A DNA stretch of 64,000 nt from the NCBI RefSeq assembly GCF_022811845.1, contig NZ_CP064266.1:1302001-1366000 (forward strand), written 5' to 3'. The stretch comes from Bacillus pseudomycoides (GTDB lineage Bacteria; Bacillota; Bacilli; Bacillales; Bacillaceae_G). The notes under the pieces are model-generated. The model was not told the origin of the DNA and did not search any database. It was given only the letters and a program-made list of their open reading frames with translations. The first letter of the stretch is position 1. Every line of letters starts with the position of its first letter. The translations under genes and the position numbers were made by a program. This document shows positions 58,400 through 64,000 of this stretch, piece by piece.

Positions 58400-59029
58400 A
58401 TGATACCTCTAAAACTAGACTATATATTTTTTATTAGCGGACTACTCATCCTATCTCTTGGAATTAATATGATGACAACTATTACTTCATTTGGCCTTAG
58501 CCCTTATGATTCATTTTTTATTGCCCTATATCAAAATTTTGGAATCAGTATTGGCTTTTGGATTTTTATGATTAACTTTGCTTTTACGCTTATTGTGCTC
58601 TTTCTAAATAAAAAGCATATTACAGTCGGAACAATTGTTACTATGGTCCTTATTTCTGTTTTTGTTGATTGGATTGGTTCTATCGATGCCATTATGAATT
58701 CTATCCGCTCTCTTCCAAAATATATAACACTTATATGCGGAAATCTATTTGTAGGCGCTGGAATTGGTATTTATGTATCAACACAGCTTTGTGCTGCACC
58801 GCAAGAAGCATTTGTCTTAACTATGGCTGAAAAGAAGAAATGGACGTTTCGCAGAACAGAAATTTCATTAGCCTTGTTATTTTTGACACTCAGTTTCTTG
58901 TTAGATGGGCCTATTTACTTCGGAACAATTATCCTTTCCTTTACAACAGGCTGGATTATTCAAGCATTTATTCAGATTGGTACAAAGGTCCTTAACATAA
59001 AAAAGCCTATTGAGCATCATGCTCAATAG
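58400..59029 (+). CDS. YczE-like integral membrane protein
   Basis: A 209-residue protein with five membrane segments. The pattern GINMMTTITSFGLSPYDSFF, then MVLISVFVDWIG, and GAGIGIYVSTQLCAAPQEAF is that of the YczE/YyaS/YitT-like family. YczE in B. subtilis affects surfactin and bacillaene production, but homologues have no general role. The ATG at 58400 follows AAAGGA by 11 bases; a TTG at 58391 is possible. It is divergent from a LacI regulator that may control it. Confidence 0.82.
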   Translation: MIPLKLDYIFFISGLLILSLGINMMTTITSFGLSPYDSFFIALYQNFGISIGFWIFMINFAFTLIVLFLNKKHITVGTIVTMVLISVFVDWIGSIDAIMNSIRSLPKYITLICGNLFVGAGIGIYVSTQLCAAPQEAFVLTMAEKKKWTFRRTEISLALLFLTLSFLLDGPIYFGTIILSFTTGWIIQAFIQIGTKVLNIKKPIEHHAQ

Positions 59030-59033
59030 GCTT
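59003..59033. terminator. terminator overlapping YczE-like gene end
   Basis: AAGCCTATTGAGCA / TGCTCAATAGGCTT with a 3-nt loop. The stop codon lies in the second arm. It ends both this gene and, from the other side, thrC. Confidence 0.8.
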
Positions 59034-59041
59034 CATCTATT

Positions 59042-59713
59042 TCACTGAAAGACAGCTTCCTGAATATAATCAAAAACAACCTTCTCATCATTTGGTAATA
59101 CAATCGGCTGAATTTTCTTCGTATCAATAGCGATATTTGGATCTTTCAAACCGTTACCTGTTAATACCGCTACAATTTGGCTTCCTTTTGCAATTTCCCC
59201 GCTTTGCAATTGTTTATAAACACCTGCAAGAGAAGCGCATGAAGCAGGTTCTGCAAAGATTCCTTCGTACTTCGCTAGCCATTCATATGACTCAAGAATT
59301 TCACGATCTGTTACTTCGTCAATTTTACCCCGAGATTGTTCTGCAGCTAGGACAGCTTGCTCCCAACTTGCCGGATTCCCAATTCGAATTGCTGTTGCGA
59401 TTGTTTCTGGCTCTTCAATTTTATGCCCGTGCACAATCGCCGCTGCAGATGAAGACGTATTACCTGTAGATGCACAGATAATCGCTCCGCTCCCCGCCTC
59501 TTTTGCCTTTGCTACCGCCATTACCATATCGCGATCCTTAAAAGATCCGCTTGGATTTGCTCCTTCTATTTTCCCGTAAATTGTTACGCTCCACCGCTTT
59601 GAAAGGTTTTCTAGTAAAATAAGCGGTGTATTACCTTCATGCAATGTTAAGGGAGGTGTCCTTTCCGTAATAGGCAAAAACTCCTCATACTCAGCAAGCA
59701 AACCTTTCCACAT
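59042..59713 (-). pseudogene. thrC: threonine synthase with a large internal in-frame deletion
   Basis: The 223-residue frame has the start and the end of threonine synthase but not the middle. Residues 1-88 are normal (GNTPLILLENLS; PLP-Lys K59 in SGSFKDRD; CASTGNTS), then the sequence jumps at SSSAAAIVHGHK to the part that normally lies about 130 residues further on (GHKIEEPETIATAIRIGNPA, VLTGNGLKDP). Full ThrC is about 350 residues. The missing part includes much of the PLP phosphate site and one domain, so activity is unlikely. The ATG overlaps the hom stop codon (TAATG). No thrB follows. Confidence 0.85.
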
Positions 59714-61008
59714 TACTTAGCATCTCCTTCGATTCGATAGTTTGCTTTTACACAATCTATTTCTTCGTATGTGCCCAGTGTATGTAAAATATATTCATAG
59801 TCTGCAAGTGATGCACGATGCGTTACGATAACAATCTCAGCCTTTCCTTTCTCACCAAGTGGCATTTGAATAATTTTTTCAAAGCTAACACCTCGTTCGG
59901 AGAATAAAGATGTGATTTTTGCAAACACACCAATTTCATCTTTTACATGTAGGCGTAAAAACTTTTTCACAAAAGTTTCATTTGGCTCTTTTAATACCTT
60001 CTCATACTGCGGAGAAACTGCACTATTCCCAGTTACACCAAGGCGTACATTTTGCATTACCGCGACTAAGTCAGAAACAACCGCTGTCGCTGTTGGTAAA
60101 CTTCCTGCACCAGGCCCATAAAACATTGTTTCTCCTACCGCTTCACCATACACATATACGGCGTTATATTCATTTTGTACAGCTGCAAGAGGGTGTGTAT
60201 TCGGAAGTAATGTTGGTTCAACTGTTACCTCCAGTTTTTCACCATCACGCTTCGCGAGTCCAATCAATTTAATTGTATAGCCTAAGCTTTTACTATATGC
60301 GATATCTTCCTCAGTAATAGAAGTAATTCCTTTCACCTTCACATCGCCAAGCTCCACATTTGTAGAAAAACCTAGAGTAGCTAAAATCGTCATTTTCCTT
60401 GCGGCATCTAAACCTTCAACGTCTGATGTTGGATCTGCTTCCGCAAATCCAAGTTGCTGCGCTTCTTTTAACACGTCGTCGTATGCTCTCCCTTCGTCAG
60501 ACATTTTTGTCAGAATAAAGTTTGTTGTTCCGTTCACGATTCCCATCACTTTCGTAATAAGATCTGAAGAAAGTCCTTCTACGATGCTGCGCAGAATCGG
60601 AATCCCTCCGGCAACACTCGCCTCGTAAAATAAATCAGCTTGATTTTCTTTTGCCACCGTCAAAAGTTCTGCTCCGTGCAATGCCATTAAATCTTTATTA
60701 GCAGTAACAACATGTTTACCATTTTTCAAAGCTTTTAAAATATAATCTTTCGCTTCCTCTATGCCGCCCATCACCTCAATGACAACATCAATATCAGGAT
60801 TATCTATAATTTCATTTGCATTTTTCGTTAATAAAGTAGAGGACACTTGGACCTCTCTCTCTTTTTCAATATTTTGCACTAGTACTTTTGTTACTTTCAC
60901 TGGGCAACCGACTTGATGCATCAACCGATCTTGATGATCCGTAATAATACGAACCACACCGCTGCCAACTGTTCCAAGGCCTAATAAGCCCACTTGAATT
61001 TCATTCAT
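59713..61008 (-). CDS. hom: homoserine dehydrogenase
   Basis: A 431-residue enzyme reducing aspartate semialdehyde to homoserine, shared by methionine and threonine synthesis. NAD(P)-binding GLLGLGTVGSGV (residues 7-18), TANKDLMALHG, VNGTTNFILTKM and the catalytic Lys/Asp region DPTSDVEGLDAARK. A C-terminal ACT domain (about 350-431; HVKDEIGVFAKITSLFSERG) suggests threonine feedback. The ATG at 61008 is chosen because GGTGG lies eight bases before it; the GTG at 61020 is inside the ribosome site. Coupled to thrC by one base. Confidence 0.95.
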   Translation of the reverse strand: MNEIQVGLLGLGTVGSGVVRIITDHQDRLMHQVGCPVKVTKVLVQNIEKEREVQVSSTLLTKNANEIIDNPDIDVVIEVMGGIEEAKDYILKALKNGKHVVTANKDLMALHGAELLTVAKENQADLFYEASVAGGIPILRSIVEGLSSDLITKVMGIVNGTTNFILTKMSDEGRAYDDVLKEAQQLGFAEADPTSDVEGLDAARKMTILATLGFSTNVELGDVKVKGITSITEEDIAYSKSLGYTIKLIGLAKRDGEKLEVTVEPTLLPNTHPLAAVQNEYNAVYVYGEAVGETMFYGPGAGSLPTATAVVSDLVAVMQNVRLGVTGNSAVSPQYEKVLKEPNETFVKKFLRLHVKDEIGVFAKITSLFSERGVSFEKIIQMPLGEKGKAEIVIVTHRASLADYEYILHTLGTYEEIDCVKANYRIEGDAK

Positions 61009-61152
61009 GATACTGTCCACCCCTCTAAAGAATTGTATTTAGATGCCATTATATAAGTTAAAATTCTGAAAAACAATGTATTTTGAATATTTAGAAAAAT
61101 AAAGGATGATCCTTACAAAGAAAACGTTGCCACGTGTTATATAATTACCATC

Positions 61153-62058
61153 TTATAAAATATAAGGGGTTTCTTGATACACATAATAATTTAACCAATT
61201 TGAAAATAATAAGTTTCCATGACTCCGCCATCTTATGATTGGCTCTTCAGATGGATTATTATGTTTAAAATAGTTTTGGGGGACCTTAATATCTAGACCT
61301 TTCTGTTTATCACGTTCATATTCCTCTTTTAACGTATAGCAGCTGTATTCACTATGACCAAGAGCAAAAACATGCTTCCCCTCTTGCTCCATAACAAGGT
61401 GGACACCCGCTTCTTCTGATGTTGCTAGTAAAGTCAATTCTTGTACTTTTTCAATATCAGATGCACGCACTTCCGTATGACGTGAATGCGGTGCAAAAAA
61501 AAGTTCATCGAATCCTTGCAATAATTTCACATGCTGCTCATGTACTTCATGTTCAAATACACCAAACATTTTTTCTTTAAGCGGGTATTTCGGAATTCCA
61601 TAGTGATAATACAAACCAGCTTGTGCCCCCCAACAAATATGCAATGTGGATGTCACATTCGTTTTTGAATATTCCATTATACGTCCAAGTTCCTCCCAAT
61701 AATCTACATCTTCAAAAGGAAGTGTTTCAACCGGCGCCCCTGTAATAATGAGGCCATCAAATTTTTCTCCCTCAATATCACGAAATGTTTTATAAAAACT
61801 CGTTAAATGATCCTGCGTTACATTAAGAGATATATGAGACTCCATATGAAGCAAATGCACATCTAATTGAAGTGGTGTATTACCGAGTAACCGGAGCAAC
61901 TGTGCTTCTGTTTCCTGTTTTGTTGGCATTAAGTTCAAAATTGCAATTTTTAAAGCACGTATATCTTGTGTTTCCGCTCGCTCTTTTGTCATTACAAAAA
62001 TATTCTCTTTTTGCAATACTTTACGAGCAGGTAAATCTTTATCAACAATGATTGGCAT
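61153..62058 (-). CDS. metA: homoserine O-acetyltransferase (MetA family)
   Basis: A 301-residue homoserine acyltransferase. The nucleophile is C142 (HICWGAQAGLYYHYG); the His/Glu pair lies in ALGHSEYS. Residue 111 is Glu (GAPVETLPFED). In this family a Glu at 111 instead of Gly was shown for the B. cereus enzyme to direct acetyl-CoA rather than succinyl-CoA use, so the name metA is kept but the product should be O-acetylhomoserine. MPIIVDKDLPARK is the usual start (62058); it overlaps the end of metY by 17 bases, so the two are coupled. Confidence 0.95.
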   Translation of the reverse strand: MPIIVDKDLPARKVLQKENIFVMTKERAETQDIRALKIAILNLMPTKQETEAQLLRLLGNTPLQLDVHLLHMESHISLNVTQDHLTSFYKTFRDIEGEKFDGLIITGAPVETLPFEDVDYWEELGRIMEYSKTNVTSTLHICWGAQAGLYYHYGIPKYPLKEKMFGVFEHEVHEQHVKLLQGFDELFFAPHSRHTEVRASDIEKVQELTLLATSEEAGVHLVMEQEGKHVFALGHSEYSCYTLKEEYERDKQKGLDIKVPQNYFKHNNPSEEPIIRWRSHGNLLFSNWLNYYVYQETPYIL

Positions 62059-63340
62059 GCGCTTTGCCTCCAACTAATGCTTTCTCTAGGTCCGCAATAA
62101 TATCAGAAACATCTTCGATACCGACTGATAAGCGAATTAGATCAGATGTAACACCTGCTAAACGCTGCTCTTCTTTATTTAACTGTCTGTGCGTTGTACT
62201 AGCGGGATGAATCACACATGTTCTTGCATCCGCTACGTGCGTCACAAGCGTTGCTAACTTCACATTTGCAATAAACTCTTTCGCAGATTCTAATCCGCCT
62301 TTAATTCCGAATGTTAAAACACCACTTGCACCTTTTGCTAAATACCTTTGTACTAGGGGATAATTCTCATTACTTTCTAATCCCGGATAATTCACCCATT
62401 CAATACGATCATGATTAGCAAGCCACTTCGCAACTGCAAGAGCATTTTCACTATGACGCTCCATTCGTAAATGCAATGTTTCTAAACCAATATTGCTAAT
62501 ATACGCATTGAATGGGCTCATACAGTTTCCGTAGTCTCTTAATAATTGAACACGAGCTTTCACAATATATGCTGCCTGGCCAAAGTTCTGCACATAACTT
62601 ACACCGTTATAACTTGGGTCTGGTTCAACAAGCTCTGGATATTTTCCATTTGTCCAATCAAAATTTCCACCATCTATAACAATCCCGCCTAATGAGCTTG
62701 CATGACCATCAATATATTTTGTTGTAGAATGAACAACGATATTTGCCCCATGTTCAAACGCTTGGCACAAATATGGTGTCGCCAAAGTATTGTCCACAAT
62801 AAAAGGTACTTCTAGTCCCTTTGCCGCTTTCGAAAACTCTTTAAAATTTAAAACATTCATTGCTGGATTTCCAAGAGATTCTGCATAAATCAGCTTTGTT
62901 TTATCATTTGCAAGTGCCACAATCTCATCAGCAGATGAGTTTGGATTAAAGAAGGTAACATCAATTCCCAATTTACGTAGACTTACCCCAAATAAGTTAA
63001 AAGTTCCCCCATAAACGGTTGAAGAACAAAGCAAATGATCACCACTACTACAAATATTTAAAACCGCAAGCATAATGGCCGCTTGACCAGAAGCTGTCGC
63101 AACAGCTCCGGCTCCACCTTCGAGCTCTGATAACTTTTGTTCAAATGCTGCTAGTGTCGGATTCCCAATACGCGTGTAAATATAGCCTTCTGCCTCTAAA
63201 TTAAAGAGCGCTGCTAAATCATCGGACGTATCGTATTTATACGTCGTACTTTGATAGAGCGGCAAAACACGTGGTTCACCATTCTTCGGTGTATAACCAC
63301 CTTGCACACAAATGGTTCCTTTTCCCCATGATTCTCCCAT
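62042..63340 (-). CDS. metY: O-acetylhomoserine sulfhydrylase (MetY)
   Basis: A 432-residue PLP enzyme of the Cys/Met metabolism family that makes homocysteine from O-acetylhomoserine and sulfide. PLP-Lys is K208 (VVHSTTKYIDGHASSLGG); other PLP contacts: YTRIGNPT, ASGQAAIM, YGGTFNLF, VDNTLATPY. The length (about 430) is that of MetY; cystathionine gamma-synthases are about 380. Placed before metA and behind an SAM riboswitch, so high S-adenosylmethionine should shut off both. GGAGTATGAG precedes the ATG. Confidence 0.94.
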   Translation of the reverse strand: MGESWGKGTICVQGGYTPKNGEPRVLPLYQSTTYKYDTSDDLAALFNLEAEGYIYTRIGNPTLAAFEQKLSELEGGAGAVATASGQAAIMLAVLNICSSGDHLLCSSTVYGGTFNLFGVSLRKLGIDVTFFNPNSSADEIVALANDKTKLIYAESLGNPAMNVLNFKEFSKAAKGLEVPFIVDNTLATPYLCQAFEHGANIVVHSTTKYIDGHASSLGGIVIDGGNFDWTNGKYPELVEPDPSYNGVSYVQNFGQAAYIVKARVQLLRDYGNCMSPFNAYISNIGLETLHLRMERHSENALAVAKWLANHDRIEWVNYPGLESNENYPLVQRYLAKGASGVLTFGIKGGLESAKEFIANVKLATLVTHVADARTCVIHPASTTHRQLNKEEQRLAGVTSDLIRLSVGIEDVSDIIADLEKALVGGKAHANHC

Positions 63341-63370
63341 CTCTCATACTCCTTTCTTTTATAAAAAATA

Positions 63371-63535
63371 AAAAAACTGCTTCTTTCCCGAACAAGAAAG
63401 AAGCAGTTTGAAAACACGCTCTAAAGTCTCTTTCTTATCTCTCAGGGTTTATTACCTGCAGGATTTGGCACAATTCCGTTATTCGGCTGTTGCCAAGGTT
63501 TCATAGGGCCTGTCCCTCCACCTTTTCTTGATAAG
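63371..63535 (-). promoter_or_regulatory. SAM-I riboswitch (S-box) with terminator
   Basis: On the minus strand the aptamer runs from CTTATCAAGA (63535) through GGTGGAGGGACAGGCCCTAT, GAAACCTTGGCAACAG and TGCCAAATCCTGCAGG to GAGAGATAAG (63434), the closing P1 pair CTTATC / GATAAG. The expression platform is a strong terminator: AAACTGCTTCTTTC / GAAAGAAGCAGTTT (63374-63387 / 63396-63409) with a T-run. It switches off metY-metA when S-adenosylmethionine is abundant. Confidence 0.96.
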
Positions 63536-63741
63536 ACTATGCAATTAACGTTGATTTTATAGCAATAATTTCCTAATGTCAATTATTTTTCTGAATATTT
63601 ATAAAAGATTTTATTAACTGTTTAACTGTTTATTATAAAAATTAAAATTCAAGGAACCAAGGGAAATAGCCCCTCGTCATCAAGCTAAGCTTAAATAAGA
63701 ATTACAATGATGAATACGAAGAATAGTAGATACCCTAGAGG
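63536..63741. other. metY promoter region, no gene seen
   Basis: AT-rich DNA upstream of the SAM riboswitch. The metY promoter should lie around 63545-63600 on the minus strand; a TTGACA-like TTGACATTAGG and a TATAA-like TATAAAATC are present about 17 bases apart. Nothing else is evident. Confidence 0.4.
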
Positions 63742-64000
63742 TTATGCTCTAATTACTCGAATCCCTTTTACAATATTCCAAATAAAGAAGTATAAACTAA
63801 TTAGGCCGCAAATACATACCATAATCATTGCGCCAATAGCCATTGTTGTACCTGGTTGCTTAAAACCGACATCCATAATTCCCAATACTACAATTCCTAT
63901 AAAAGTAGTAATTCCCGGAATAAGATGTGTCCATAGAGCTCGTTTCGCATGACCTTTTGTTTCATGATCTCCGAGAATCCAAACAATTAGCGGGAATAAG
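63742..64000 (-). CDS. membrane protein of unknown function, partial (N-terminus outside window)
   Basis: The last 85 residues of a membrane protein. Visible: LFPLIVWILGDHETKGHAKR, then two membrane segments (HLIPGITTFIGIVVLGIM; MAIGAMIMVCICGLISLYFF) and the basic end KGIRVIRA. The layout resembles DUF4870-type proteins, but I cannot assign it. The start is beyond the window edge. No Shine-Dalgarno can be seen. Confidence 0.6.
   Translation of the reverse strand, partial: LFPLIVWILGDHETKGHAKRALWTHLIPGITTFIGIVVLGIMDVGFKQPGTTMAIGAMIMVCICGLISLYFFIWNIVKGIRVIRA

Noticed and set aside
61021..61152. Looked for a T-box or riboswitch before hom
   Set aside because: The 130-bp gap lacks the T-box core AGGGTGGNACCGCG and the S-box motifs; only a weak AAGGAT / ATCCTT hairpin is present.

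Overview
The window is chromosomal DNA of a low-GC Firmicute and almost certainly of the Bacillus cereus group. It carries the plcR/papR quorum-sensing pair with matching PlcR boxes, two copies of a bcr1-type repeat with TTTAT-like target duplications, sporulation genes (rsfA, cwlJ, gerQ), and a gene order close to the B. subtilis ywj, ywi, ywh, ywf and ywd clusters. The exact species cannot be fixed from this window.

Layout. 1-6.4 kb: fatty-acid beta-oxidation genes (3-hydroxybutyryl-CoA dehydrogenase, thiolase, FadF-like iron-sulfur protein) behind a FadR-type operator, then divergent clsB and uvsE. 6.5-8.5 kb: papR, a bcr1 element, plcR, and the remains of a divergent protease gene. 8.5-12 kb: an ABC exporter plus two-component system of the YvfRSTU type. 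12-15.2 kb: methionine aminopeptidase, a PlcR-box secreted aminopeptidase, then a truncated secreted ORF and a decayed partial copy of map. 15.3-20.6 kb: an LPXTG adhesin with 14 Cna-B repeats. 20.6-22.2 kb: a gene-poor patch with a dead IS630-like transposase and a possible group II intron scrap. 22.2-27.2 kb: argS, a DUF1934 gene, an MccF-like peptidase, a YxeA-like protein and a PfoR/PTS-EIIC membrane protein. 27.4-37.1 kb: polyamine genes speE-speB, an MFS/MerR pair, GDPD, pbpG, ywhD, ywhC, ywhB, ywfO. 37.3-41.4 kb: a Fur-controlled siderophore ABC importer. 41.6-51.7 kb: a DUF1450 gene, rsfA, a lipoprotein, lipL, pta, hemQ, a D,D-carboxypeptidase, cwlJ-gerQ, ywdK, ywdI, ywdJ. 52-59 kb: a HAD phosphatase, DUF3817, ung, an ABC exporter with an SGNH hydrolase, a LacI regulator and a YczE-like protein. 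59-63.5 kb: methionine/threonine genes (thrC with a large internal deletion, hom, metA, metY) with an SAM riboswitch in front of metY. 63.7 kb to the end: the C-terminal part of a membrane protein.

How it fits together. PlcR with its PapR peptide should act on at least three nearby sites: the papR promoter, the plcR/protease intergenic region, and the secreted aminopeptidase. A weaker site precedes the truncated secreted ORF. The metY-metA-hom-thrC block links homoserine formation to methionine synthesis through O-acetylhomoserine. Its thrC reading frame lacks roughly 130 internal residues and is probably inactive.

Most notable points: a PapR C-terminus (MPFEH) that mixes two known pherotype signatures; a bcr1 insertion separating plcR from papR; the in-frame deletion in thrC; a decayed second copy of part of map; a possible 23-residue peptide gene inside the siderophore locus whose Shine-Dalgarno lies in a hairpin; and four copies of a roughly 150-bp repeat, two of which flank the HAD gene as direct repeats.
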